Assembly (NCBI GenBank): GCA_948474755.1 | Contig: CAOLHI010000361.1 | Coordinates: forward strand, 310,001-374,000 | Source of the DNA: Ctenosaura bakeri | Lineage: Eukaryota > Chordata > Lepidosauria > Squamata > Iguanidae | Length of the DNA stretch: 64,000 nt | Direction: 5' to 3' | In this document: positions 36,022-47,492 of the stretch, one piece after another | How the letters are laid out: each line of letters opens with the position of its first letter | Position numbering within the stretch: the first letter of the stretch is position 1 | Notes under the pieces: model-generated | What the model saw: only the letters and a program-made list of their open reading frames with translations | Told to the model about the DNA's origin: nothing | The model's database searches: none | Made by a program: the position numbers and the translations under genes

Positions 36022-36892
36022 CAGTGATGTAGACTTGAGCTGACTGACTTGGACTACAGTCAGGCTTAAGTCACTTCAGTGACTTCACCTAGACTCAACT
36101 TGGCAATAAATGATGCACTGACTCAACTCGAGATTTATATATTTTTAGTGACTGATTTGCTGCCCTTGGTTCAGTAACACAACAAATTCATCTAGAAACC
36201 TTATGACTTTGAACATCACTTCCATCTCTTTTTGCCTACTGATCATATGATGATTTGTCTCAAGCCCAAAGTGTGGGCACATTTCTTAGAGGGGAACAAC
36301 AAACAGGTTAGGCAATGGGCTTGAGGTGGGCATGAGGTCTGCTCAGCAGCCTATCCTGGCTGCATATCAGAGAAGCCTTCTAAAACTTTTCCTAAGAGCA
36401 GAAAACAAGACTCACCCCTAGAATGCAAGGTACATTTCTCAGAAGTAAACAGCAAATGTGTAAGGCAACAGGCTTGAGGAGAAAGTATCCTTCCTTCTAA
36501 AGCTTTTGAAGCTTCATGGGGAGTAAGAAGGATCCTATTCCCCACTTCTGAAAAATCCTCCAGCTTCAGAAATGGTAAGTAAGAAGACTCCTATTCACCA
36601 CTTCTGAAGCTGCAGGTTCTTTTATACCATTGGCACAAAAAGCCTCCAGCTTTAGGAAGGGGAAGTAAGAAGGATCTTATGCCCCACTTTCAAAACTTCA
36701 GATGGCAAAATCACAAATGTGGAGGACTGACTCTGTTTAAATTATTAAAACTAACTTTATTTGTTCAGAAATTCTGGAATATAGGTTGAGGTATAAAGTT
36801 GGCTCCCAGACTTGAGACTTGACTTGAAAGTATCTTGCTAGGACTTGAGACTTGACTTGAGACTTGGAGTAAAAGACTTAAATACATCACTG
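36022..36892. mobile_element. Composite hAT-like nonautonomous element
   Basis: The left end CAGTGATGTAGACTTGAGCT and the reversed right end CAGTGATGTATTTAAGTCTT are inverted. They are flanked by ATTTATTA (36014-36021) and GTTTATTG (36893-36900), 6 of 8 identical, as in hAT insertions. Both ends are rich in ACTTGAG/GACTTG repeats. Inside are degenerate tandem units and a pogo-like right end (AAATGTGGAGGACTGACTCT at about 36715-36734) like that of the 5290 element. No transposase frame is seen. Confidence 0.6.
36509..36699. repeat. Degenerate tandem repeat with self-complementary units
   Basis: Three related units lie at about 36509-36550, 36562-36611 and 36648-36699. Each runs roughly AGCTT(C/T)..GG..AGTAAGAAG(G/A)(A/C)TC.TAT(T/G)C.CCACTT(C/T)..AA. 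The middle unit begins AGCTTCAGAA and ends TTCTGAAGC, so it can fold back. Confidence 0.65.
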
Positions 36893-37785
36893 GTTTATTG
36901 AGAGCTGTTTAGAAGGCCAACATTTGTTTTAGAAAACACTAGTTCTGTTCTGTGTAAAAATCACAAATAAACATCCAGATTAGGATGAAAGAGGATCTCT
37001 CAAAAGAAGTAAAAAGGTTAATGAGAGATGTGCAATAAGCAGTGGAAGACTCAGCACCGGAAAATCTAATTCACTGGAATCAACAATACATGAACTGAAA
37101 AAAAAGTTACCTTTATGTTTTAGAAAAATGAAGCAAGTGGCAACACATACAAAGCATCAGGTAAAAACATCCAAGCTTGTATACATGTGAAAAAGAGAAC
37201 TGAAGCTAAGATGGCTTTCAGAGAAGAATTGAGTCTTCTCCCAAACTGAGGGAAAAAAGGTAAAGTAAGCTGCAAAGGCTTCAGAACAAACAATAATCTG
37301 CTAACAAAAGTGGAAATGAGCTAGAATTACATAAAAGGAGAACAAGGCAGCTCCACTCCTTGACTGCAGATGCTTTTGTTCCAACAACATACCTATTTTT
37401 CTTGTCTTCTTACTGGTCTCTTTTACCTTATAAGTAAACTTTAGTTTTGATTGAGAGACAGAAGGCCAGGGAGACATGTATATCACCCACATCATTTTTC
37501 TTTACTGCTTGGAAGCAGCATTCCTTTGTCTTGGAGCAAACAATATGATCTACAGTGCTTATCAGCAGTACAGATTGGGCACAGAACTACTGGAAGTATT
37601 CTACTTTGTCACTTCTTCATACTGGTTCATTGTGTTTTAGCTTGGCCAATGCTTAGATACCATGCCAACAATATATCTGTTTCCCCCTCATTCCAGAATC
37701 CAGAAGTTTGGCTGAAAAAAATTTCTCTCTGGTCTTCTCACAAGAAACCAAAAGTCATGCTGTTTAAAACAAAACCAAAGATTTT

Positions 37786-37855
37786 CTTAGGGGCATTCTA
37801 CAGTCCAGCCACATGAGTGACTTAGGGGCATTCTACAGCCCAGCCACATGAGTGA
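37786..37855. repeat. 35-bp tandem duplication, one mismatch
   Basis: Units 37786-37820 and 37821-37855 both read CTTAGGGGCATTCTACAG(T/C)C then CAGCCACATGAGTGA. Confidence 0.95.
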
Positions 37856-38351
37856 TTCAAGTTGAATTCTGCACACTTGCGTGGGGCTATGCACAACTGA
37901 ATACAATGGGACTTGCTTTTGAGTAAAAAGTCACTAATACTCTGCAAGGTTGCCTCCAGACAGATTACTGCTTCTGGGTTTTGTTTTGTTTTTAAAGATG
38001 GCCACCAGCTTTGTTTCCAGGACACAAATTTAACAGAGATAAAGTTATATAAAGAGGAATGCTAACACTAAAACCAAATGAGCCCAATGCTTAGTTAAAT
38101 ATTGTAAGGCACTTTAGCACATTGTCCAATAATGTCCAAATAACAAAAAAAGGTTCAATGAAAATAGATGAAAATCAATTTCTGAGATGTTGCTTGATAC
38201 TGGATGTGACACAGTATCAGGGCATGACGTGGGAGTGGGGAGTGAGAGAAACCCAGTGTATTTCAAGGGAAAGATTGGATGCAAGGTGGATGGAGGTACA
38301 ATCCAAATAGAAAGGAACTGGAAATTCTGGATACTTCCAGAGACTGTAATT

Positions 38352-38417
38352 GTTTTGCCTCAGGATCGCCATAAGTTAGAAACGACTTGAAGGTACACAA
38401 AAACAGCAACAACAATC
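38352..38417 (+). mobile_element. Bov-B-type 3' tail (SINE or LINE end)
   Basis: CCTCAGGATCGCCATAAGTT, AGAAACGACTTGAAGGTACA and an (A/C)AACA tail match the shared Bov-B/SINE 3' end. The upstream part does not show a tRNA-like head, so this is probably a 5'-truncated Bov-B or SINE copy. Confidence 0.7.
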
Positions 38418-38689
38418 TTACCTTTCTTCCAGATATGAGATTCACGGTGACTAACCAAGTTTTTTCCAAGTAGGAGAAAAAAGCCATACAGAGGTACGTT
38501 CATACCAGATATGCTTCAGAGTGGGTAGAGCAAGAAATAGCCCCCATGAAAGATCTCAAAGCACAGATAAGCTTCTTTTGGAAGAACAGAGGCATGCAAA
38601 TAGCCTAGATCCAAGTCATATAGAGGTTTATAATTCAAGGGTCTGAATTATTTTCCAAAATGGATCAGTAACCATTTAATCAATTGTTA

Positions 38690-39491
38690 AAGTGAGTAAA
38701 ATACTCCCTGCAATAAACCTCAATCAACAGTCTGATGGCAGCATTCTAAAACAGCTGCAATTCCTGAAAACTTTCTGAATATTTTCCACATAGAGTATGT
38801 TTCAGTTGTCCAGCTGGGATGTAACTAAGGCACATGTTATCATAATAAGACTGATTAATTGATTGATTGATTGATTAAAAAGCACATTCAGTACACTATC
38901 CTCAGCTGTACAGTCATTCTCTTGGCTACCATTTATAACTTCATATCCAGGCTCAGAACTGAATTCAGGACTATATCCAATCTGAGGCTTCCAAAGAGAG
39001 TATGATCCACTTCAGCATAGGTTGACCTCTATTCCCTGATCCACCGTTTCATTACCAAGGACACCTCTGTCTTGTTTGGATTAAGCTTCAATTTGAACTG
39101 ATGTAGTCCATCAGTGACAGCAGCCAGTAGTTTAGAACTCAAGCAACTGCCTTGGATTTAGATGGAAATGAGAGACAGACAGAGATCAGAGTGCTGATGG
39201 CACTGAACCCCAAAATGCTGGACAAGTTTTCATATATTTATTAAAGAACACTAGGCTGAGGGATGCTACAGCAGGCGTGGGACTAAGAAGGAGCCCAATG
39301 GTGCCATGTTCTAAGAATGGCCCTGCAAGGGGGATGGGGAGCCACTGTAAAAGAGGGCTTCCAACTCTCATCTCAAACAGAAACCCCAGAAGGATCGCAT
39401 GGTCTATGACATCAACAGCCACCAAGAGTTCCAACAGAACCGGTAGGAACACACTTATTCTGTCTAGTTCCCAGTGTATATTGTCCCCCAA
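38690..39491 (-). mobile_element. L2-like LINE reverse transcriptase, decayed
   Basis: On the minus strand, broken frames carry the RT signatures of L2/CR1-type LINEs in order: LLELLVAVDVIDHAILLGFL (from about 39446, the 'LLDLSAAFDTVDHxILL' block with the catalytic Asp region altered), a KLNPNKTEVSL block (about 39070-39100), and VTSQLDN...ILYV (about 38790-38840, the 'SRLDYCNALY' block). Stops and frameshifts are frequent. I call it L2-like; CR1-related clades share these motifs. Confidence 0.72.
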
Positions 39492-41295
39492 GGATTCTGT
39501 CCACCAAAACCTTTCTTTAACTTATTTTAAAGGAAAGAACTGTAATCACTTTATCTGAAGCACACTTTAAAAACAAATCGTAACAGACCCAAGTATAAAG
39601 AGAAAAACATCTTATTGGTCTACTCTGCAAATTGTGTGTCCTTCTCCAGTTGATTGATTTCAGTTGTTTCCTGCAGAGAAAAATCTACCTCAGCAGGTGG
39701 CAGCAGCAGCAAACACATGGTTCCCCCATGCATTACTTATAATCTAGGCCAAAAGTGTTACGGTGAATCTGCCTGAGTCAAGACAGCAGTCTTTTCTGGT
39801 GCTGCAAAATACAATTAAGGAGATGCAAAAACAGATAGTTTCATCTGGCAAAGCTCATTCTTATTTCAAAAAGGAAAGGAATCACAAAAGCATCTTGTAA
39901 GAAATAGGTTCTTACATAATGACTTTCAAAGCTGTTGAGGAAGAACTTTAGCTAAGTGTACTCTCCCCTACATTTGTTTGGTTGTCATTTATTGTTACAT
40001 ATAAAGAGGGAGATTTATCTCTTCCCATGTTGTCAATATGAATTCTTTAAAAAAAAAGTTTCCAACAGAGAACAGTTTACCAGTCTGGCAAGAAACAGAA
40101 AACAAACACAGCAAACAATGGAAATCTGAAGTCAGAACCAATGGTAGACAAACTATAGGGAATTCCAGAGACATGAGCAAATTAACCACCAGGAAACTAG
40201 TAACCTGGAGTGTTGCTCCAAATCCTTTGTTGAGGACTCAAATGGTCCAACAAGGTTGTATGTCCTATTAGACTTATCTCTCTTTGTTTTCCTCAGTTGA
40301 TGTAACTGTGATCTGTTCCCAAAAGCTTATTCTTTGCTATTAGGTCACCTGTTTCTGCTGGGAAGGGTCTGGTTGTGAAAACCTCATATCTAGGACTTCA
40401 AAGGTTTCTAGGAAAGAGCCAGAAGCGTCTGAAATTTTGGTCAACAAAAGTTAGTTATTATCTCTTCTCCTCTTCACATGTTGATATTTCTGCCAAAAAA
40501 GGCTTCCAAAGTAGCTGCTGCTAGAAACAGTCAAGGGAGAAGCTATCCCTCATTTTAAATTTTCTGATAGTCCTGCTGCTATAGAAGTATCTGAACCCTG
40601 ATATCTGAATCCTCAAGAGAGGATATGGGATGTATCAACAGCATCACTGGCCCCCTCTGAACCAAAGTCACTCCCTCTGTGCTTTCCATACTAAGAAGGA
40701 CTGTATCATGTCAAAGGCCCAAGCAACTGTAAAACTGAAAGTTGAAGCATATTTTCAGGCACTTATGATATATTATGTAAAACCAAGAAATGTTTCTCAT
40801 GTCAGTAATTCTTAGTCATTTGAATTCCCTCCATATAATCAGGCAATTTATCTCTGGCTCATGAAATGATTAAAAAAATACTCCAAAGGACTATTATAAC
40901 TAAATGAAATATCAGCTATGTTTAAAAAAGCACATGCACAAAACAGGCTTAAAACTGGAAAAGTATCCCTCCGAGGTAGCATTGGTACTATAGTGTTTGG
41001 GGATCCCCTTGGCTTAGGCGTCAGCTATTCTCACTGAACAATCAAACTGCAAAGATAAAGCAGGTAGTAATGTCTATCTCCCAGTCTGTGGAAAAATCAC
41101 CCAAGCCAGCTCAGAAAGTCTGCCCTGCTTTCTCACCTCCTGGAACTGGATCTTGACTGCTTTTCCTAATTACTGAGTTCTTGGTTTCTTGACTCTGGAT
41201 TGCTAATCACTTTTCAGTGAATTCTCTTTTCTCCCAGTGAATTACAACTGTCTGTGATATGAGATTCTTATTCTGATAAAATGTTAACCAGTATA

Positions 41296-41515
41296 CAGTG
41301 GGCCCTCCATATCTGCACGGGTCCTATTCCAGGACATCCTTCCTCCTGTGAACGGGAAAAATACTCACATCCCACGTTATTAAATGGTGGTGACTTGCAT
41401 GTGGATGCTTCAGTGTGTCCACATGCACATCATCGCCATTTTAAGTATAGGATGTGATGCTCCACAATTGCTTAAATTTGCAAATCCAGAAGTTGCTTAT
41501 ATGGAGGGTCCACTG
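41296..41515. mobile_element. pogo/Tigger-like MITE with TA target duplication
   Basis: Left end CAGTGGGCCCTCCATATCTG and right end TATATGGAGGGTCCACTG are inverted repeats. TA flanks both (41294-41295 and 41516-41517). It is 220 bp. The ends match the CAGTnGnCCCTCC pattern of Tigger-type elements better than the 5290 copy does. Confidence 0.8.
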
Positions 41516-41899
41516 TATCTCTATTTCACTGACAAATATTGGCCCTTTGCAGCATGATCATAGACCACAGCTTTGCATAAATACTCTGTCAACAACCTCC
41601 AGGGATCAGTACTTATGTTCATTTCTCCTAAGAAGGAGGGAAAACTAACATCCCTTGGTTGATTGATCTCTTCTTTAAAAAAAATCACTGTGAATGTCCT
41701 TAGCTACATAGATAAAATTGTGGATACATGTACCTGCTTTCTACTCCATGGAGCTTCAGCCAAAAAAGATAATTAGACTACGGTTTAAGTGTTGCAGTGT
41801 ACTTATTTTTCAGAGAAAGAAAATATTAAAAAATGTTAGAAATAAAGAGGTATTTAAGCAGCATGATTTCACAGAAGAAAAGATATATGAGGGTACAAT

Positions 41900-41963
41900 T
41901 TTGCATGGCAAGGGGCTAGACTGGACGGCCCTTGTGGTTTCTTCAACTCTATGATTCTATGAC
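41900..41963 (+). mobile_element. CR1 LINE 3'-end fragment
   Basis: GGGCTAGACTGGACGGCCCT, TGTGGTTTCTTCAACTCTAT and the ATTCTATGA octamer end match the 3' terminus of the CR1 copy at 60180-60265. About 64 bp survive, consistent with strong 5' truncation. Confidence 0.85.
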
Positions 41964-43520
41964 TTCCCAGACAAAACAATATTTCTTGGAATGCGGTACT
42001 TCTCACTTTTCTGTGATTACAAAGTCTTCTGCAACAATGTTCTGCACTAACATTACTTATAAGTCAACAGCCCACTACAAGAGAAGGATAGGGTATATAC
42101 TTCACCTGAACAAACATACATTGTTACATTTTATCTTATACCGCTAGCAATCTCACTGCTTCCACTCCTAGTTCCACAGAAATCAAGCAGGTCTGAAATT
42201 AATTGCTTTTTTTAAAAAAATGTGCATATAAAACAGAAATATTCCTCTCTATTTACAAACATTCCCATTTGAATTCACAGCACACATACTTTTAAGTTTA
42301 CTGAATTCAAGATTAACTCTGAATATCTGTTTCAGTTCCACAGTCATTGGTATTAAAATGGCCATTAATGTAAATGAACCTATTATTCAACAGAACATCT
42401 TATGCTACATTAGTGTGCTATGTCAGGGCTGTGTGAAGTTACAACTAATGAATATGACTGGAGCATCAAAAAGTAATAAAGTTTTTGTAATGAAGTCAAT
42501 ATGTAATTATTTGCAGCCTAAAAATTAGTCCTAAAAATATCTAATGGGCCATTGCCAGTGGAAAATAAATGTGTGGAATAAGTACATTGCTTATGCACAG
42601 GCTTCTGCTTGAGCTCCAGTCTCTGCTAAGTACCATCTTTAAATGGAAAGTAGACAGTACTCTGACACAAGATTCACACACAGAGCACTACAGCTAAAAC
42701 TTGGAAATATTTACAAAATATATTTACTAAATATATTAGAACAGACATCAATAAACACAGTATTTTTATGTATCTGGGTACTCTACAATAGAATTAAGCT
42801 AATATTTACACCTACTATGCTGATGTTAATCAGTTTAAAACCAAATAGCTTGGACGAATAAGGCTGTGCTGTAAGAATGGGCAAAATGCATGCTTTGGGG
42901 ATATTTTCTGTTTCTAAAGAACATAGCTGACACTTGCTCTAGCAGTGTTTAATTTTGAAGAGAATCTACCTCTCAATGCAAATAGTGCAAAAAATCTTAT
43001 ACTTAGCCATAACCTCTCTCAGCTGTTGCTAAGTGCTTTAGATTGGTGACTTGTTATGTGTTGCAAAACAATGAGGAAATGTGTTAGTCAAATTATTTTG
43101 CAGGGGGTAAATAAGGCTACTAAGATCTGAAGTAACACTTGAGCCAGTGAATTTGGAAAAAAAAAAAATCTTCATGGTTACCAAGCCAGACATGTAAGGC
43201 AAGCTAGATGCTAAGATCATTTAAGCCCTACACAATAGTAATCTAAGCATATTTACTAATCCACACACAAAGTAGCTCTGCTCCTCCAGTCCTCAGTTCT
43301 ATTACTCTCCTTATGTGGAGAATGATGAGTCTGAAGAGAAGAGTTTCCCCTATGTGTGGACATTCTTCATATGATCAGGAACAACAACAACAGAATGGTC
43401 TCCAATTGCATGGAGAGCATCCATGCATAGGTAAAGCTCTCCCATTCATATTCATCTCTCTCCAAGTAAGGAAAGACACGGAACTGTGAACAGAGGGGCA
43501 GAGTGCTAGCACACAATAGC

Positions 43521-43717
43521 ATGTGTATTTCTATACCGCTTATCAGCTAAGTGCTCTCTAAGTGGTTTACAGTGTTTTAGCTAATTGCCACCAACAAGCT
43601 GAGTACTCATTTTAACGACCTGCGGAAGGATGGAAGGCTGAGTCAACCTGGAGCCCTGCAGGATTGAACTCACAACCTTGTGGCTGCGGTACCAGCATTT
43701 AACCACTGCACCAACAT
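43521..43717 (-). mobile_element. tRNA-derived SINE, same family as 960-1194
   Basis: Reversed copy: CAAGCTGAGTACTCATTTTA, GGAAGGATGGAAGGCTGAGT, GGATTGAACTCACAACCTTG (reversed box B), and TTTAACCACTGCACCAACAT (reversed box A region). Its 3' part reads AAACCACTTAGAGAGCACTT on the minus strand, a different tail from the (AAAT)n of the 960 copy, so subfamilies may differ. Confidence 0.8.
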
Positions 43718-43756
43718 AAATATATAACAGTTATATAAGACGTTTATCTCAAAGTC

Positions 43757-43990
43757 TATCTGCATTTCACAGTTACAGTGGTTTGATGCCACTTTAACAA
43801 ATGTGGCTCATTCCTATTTTATGCTGAAATTTGTAGTTTTGTGACGTATAATTCTCCTTAGAGAGCTCTTGGGCTGCAGTTCAGGGCACTACAGCACTCT
43901 GGTAAAGAATACCAAATACCTATAAACTTATACAGGACTCCATAGGATGAACTGATGGCAGTCAAATTGCATGAATCTGTTGTAACTGCA
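43757..43990. mobile_element. Old hairpin MITE copy
   Basis: Left part ACAGTTACAGTGGTTTGATG and right part CAAATTGCATGAATCTGTTG with TGTAACTGCA are imperfectly inverted. The centre carries AAATTTGTAGTTTTGTGACG, CTTAGAGAGCTCTTGGGCTG and GGACTCCATAGGATGAACTG, the layout of the 21547 element. Confidence 0.5.
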
Positions 43991-45148
43991 TCATGCAGGT
44001 TCATATTTTCAATATTACACATTTATGGGAAAGAAGCGGCACCTGTGTATCAGCTTCAAGGCAATTGCTCCAATGTATACCAGCTATGAGTCTAGCCTTT
44101 ATTAGCAGTCAAACCAGACCTTATGCACCAATGAAAACCTGGTCTCGCAAGTTAGCTTTGCGTTGTTCAAATCAGCATTTTATTTTTTGACAGTACTATG
44201 CTTGCTTTATTCCCTTTCTTGTTCTTGGCACCGGTTTTAAGAATCTTTTCAGTTTCCATCCTTGTCTTCTCTTGACGTGTTGCACTCAGAATAGCACCCA
44301 TCACAGCAAATCACAGCATACTTCCTCCAAACACCCCTTTGACAGTAAAACCCTATAGGGTTCAAATTTTTATATGCTCTTATGCACACAGCCACAGAAA
44401 TTCACACAACTAAAAATAGCTTGCCAAATGCCTCAATAAAGCACTCTCCTGGTATGAGAGATTTTTAATTAGGCTGTTAAAGTTTCAAAATATCTAACAG
44501 TGTACTGAATTATTATTTCATCGAAATAAAGCTAATAAATATGTGTGGAAATGGGAATATGAAGAACTGGCAACTTTCCAAGTTCTTCTTTTGGGTTATA
44601 AAGAAGAATCATTTAAAAATCATGTTTTGATCTCTGTTTTTCCCCTACTAGGTAGGACTAACCCTTACTTAATTTTTTCCCCTCTAATTTATGTCTGCAT
44701 GTTTTGATGATTTCTCAGGGAGAGGGGAGGAAATCATGAGGTCTATCAAAGCTGTTTTTATAGCTTGTGAGCCTTTTCTGGAAAACAGCCTCAGGAGCCT
44801 CAGTGTATGGTTTATCACATTGACTCTAATATGAAGGGTGTCCAAAAATTATCTTTACAATTTAAATTCTATATACAATTGAAATTTAAATAAGAATAAT
44901 TTTGAGACATCTATACTTTCCATCCCATATGTTGATAAAGCAGCTAATATGTTAATGAAAGGACTATATAAACTATGCAATTGTATTTTTTTATAAGAAA
45001 TAGTCACAAAAAAGGCAGGTTACTATTTTAAATGTTACATCTCACTGTAACTGAGCCCTGTGCCCAGTTATCCTGCATTTATTCAATATGAGCTAAATAT
45101 CAGGATCCAACGAACAAAGGCTTTCTTTATCAGGGCCAAAACCAGGAT

Positions 45149-45179
<31 letters not shown>

Positions 45180-45181
45180 TT
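45149..45181. repeat. (TTTA)n microsatellite
   Basis: About eight uninterrupted TTTA units. Possibly the A-rich tail of an old minus-strand retroelement, but no body was recognised beside it. Confidence 0.9.
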
Positions 45182-46419
45182 GCTTTTTCATCTTTTAAAT
45201 AAGTCCCAATGGCAATCTCAATCACCATCTTCTTCTCATAGCCCACTAGGTTTTAAAAATGGTTTTCCATGAGCATGAGGAGGCTGATGTTCAAGGAAAA
45301 ACAAGCCTCTCCACTGCCCAAACTAACTGGATAGTTCTGTGAACATTTACCAATGTCCCTAAAATACAATGGAGGGGGAGGACAAGTTATCAATTGTTGT
45401 ATACAGATATCTATACTACAGACTTTCTTAAGTGGGTGAACCTTCAGTTTAGCCCATATTCTTAACCTAATCTGATTGGCAAATTTCTGTTTTCCCTCGG
45501 AAGCATTTGAAAAATAGATCTCATTTTTTTAAAAATTGTCTTAGTTGTTTATTTCAAGCCAGCAGTAAGCTGAGGTTTCTATTTATGTCACTGCTACACT
45601 GGCTAGAAAGATACGGGCTACTAATATGTTGTAACATAATGCCGTAATGCATTCAGTCATGTTTCAAAGTGGGGAAGTTTAGACAAGCAGTGGGCAGAAT
45701 TACATGTTACTGCAGGTGGCCACAGACCTCTTGTCTCTGGTTTGTTTATTGTAGCATCTGATCTTGGCACTTTGACTTGTCTGCCTCTCAGAAATCCAGA
45801 ATTGTAAGCCAAGAGTAAGCCATGGCTTGCTGGGGGAGAGAAAAGCTAGGATCAGCTTTGGATAAAACAACAAACAAACCATCACAGACAGAAGGTCCAT
45901 AGTTTGTTTAGCCGTATCTCTTTACAGTGGGAATGATCAGGCAGTGTACATCAGCATCCTACCTCTTTTGTTCCAAACAGATTAAATTACAAACCAAATA
46001 TCTTTCAACTTTCTAATTTCCATAAATAAATGTACTCCTATGTGATCCTTGTTCATTCTAATTATCAGTTATTTTGTAGAGTATGACACCAATAGGTCAG
46101 AGAGAATATAAAACCTGTTATAAGTGTCAAACCATGAGCACAAAACATTGCCCTATGGATTAAGGGCAATATGCATATAAACCAGCAAATGGAAACATAC
46201 TTGGGATTGTTACTTTGATCCCACTATTTTCAGTGAGACTGAAGTCCATCCTAAAAATTATCTGCCAAGTACATCAGAGTAATGTTACTGACATGACAAT
46301 ATAGCACTAAGGTTTTTTTTAACACTGCAGCAGAATACAAGTTTATAAGATCCACTCATGTAGAAATAGAGTAATCCTCATGAGTAATATCTTCTAAAAA
46401 GTAGTATCATGGTGTGCAT

Positions 46420-46590
46420 TTTTTGGTCTTGCTCCCTTGGTTAGTTTCTCTGTCGTTTTGCTTTGTTATTTACTGCATTTACTATATTTTAATGATTTAA
46501 TTATGATGTTTTGCATAATTTTATTAATTGCTATGACAGCCTGAGGAGAAGACAACTGAGGCTATTATTTTAAATAAATAAATCCAGGAG
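46420..46590 (+). mobile_element. L2-like LINE 3' end fragment
   Basis: A T-rich 3' region (TTTTAATGATTTAATTATGA, TTTTATTAATTGCTATGACA) followed by GCCTGAGGAGAAGACAACTG and AAATAAATAAATCC resembles the 3' ends at 13680 and 63745. Confidence 0.4.
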
Positions 46591-47339
46591 AGTCTGGATA
46601 TAATAAATCAGTATCAAATATTCTTCAAAAGAAAATACATCATTCAAAGAAGTGACAGACTTTTTTTCTTTTCCCTTTTTATTTCTCTTTATTCCTTAGT
46701 CTTCCTATTTCTCATTCCTAAACTCGTCACCTTTTATTCTTGCTTGTCACAGATTCTGAAATTGTCTTTCAATGTATAAACTCTTTGTGCCAGGAAAATA
46801 ACCCAAGGGATACACAAATAAGTCTTAAATACAACATGAAATATGCTCTATGATTATTAAATTTACCTGGGGAAAGAAAGCAAAGAAGCGATTTCAAAAG
46901 CCAGCATTTTAAATTGAATGTTGAGCTGACACCTTAAAATCTGTGAAATAACTCACCAAGAACAACATACCAACTGTGGGAGAAGTATTTTGCAAAAGCC
47001 CTAATTTTTGTCCAAGCGAAATCACTGGATACTTGCCAATTCTATACCCTCAGATACAAATGCACAATCTACCAGTGCTGCTCAGTTCTCTTCACCATTA
47101 AGTGCTCCTGTACTATTTTGGTTGTTTCCAGTAATCTGACTCTTTCTTGGTTGATGAACAAAATCAGGACATAGCTCATCACCCTTTCTATAGAACAATG
47201 TTTGCTTTCTGGATTGTATGTCAGTTTTCTACATTTATTATCATTCAAATTTCCAACTTGCACATATGTTCTTTGAGTCAACATGCCACTTTTCACATGC
47301 AGCTTGACTGAAGCATAATTGTCAAATCTGATGGCTTAC

Positions 47340-47492
47340 CCATAATGTGTATGACCCCCTACGACTCCCTGGGAAAGTCAGCATGCTCTGATCCGAAAGA
47401 GTAATGGATGTCGGGCCACTGCTGCTCCTAGACTGAGGCCAGTCAGTTCCAGCCTCCACTTGCTCAGTTTTGTTTTTCTGCTTTCTTATAAT
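47340..47492 (-). CDS. MYRIP: MYRIP coding exon
   Basis: This 153-bp exon holds 51 codons, phase 0 at both ends. It opens with IIRKQKNKTEQVEAGTDWPQ, aligning with the IIRKQKSKSEQ...GWPHPQ start of the same MYRIP segment, and ends with SRRGSYTLW. The middle is rich in Ser and Thr and poorly conserved, as expected for the disordered central part of the protein that carries the myosin-binding region. The acceptor is TTGCTGCAG|ATTATA and the donor is TTATGG|GTAAGC, a strong consensus. The next intron toward the 3' end is 19.6 kb, by far the longest in the window. Confidence 0.92.

Larger units (their letters stand above)
27698..47339 (-). other. MYRIP: MYRIP intron, 19642 bp
   Basis: The exons on both sides join in phase (W|RSQSAF), matching the mammalian order, so no coding exon needs to be inside. 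It holds the Bov-B LINE with its GC-rich insert, the second GC-rich element, the composite hAT-like element, the L2-like LINE, a pogo-like MITE, CR1 and SINE copies. Nothing was recognised in 27698-29155, 29281-31083 (apart from an (A7C)n run at about 29943-29979), 33310-33979, 34531-36013, 36901-37785, 37856-38351, 39492-41295, 41516-41899, 41964-43520, 43991-46419 (apart from the TTTA run) or 46591-47339. A (TGAT)n run lies at about 38853-38876. Confidence 0.75.

Noticed and set aside
37451..37816. 121-codon plus-strand open frame
   Set aside because: No domain recognised, no splice or promoter context, and it runs into a young tandem duplication.
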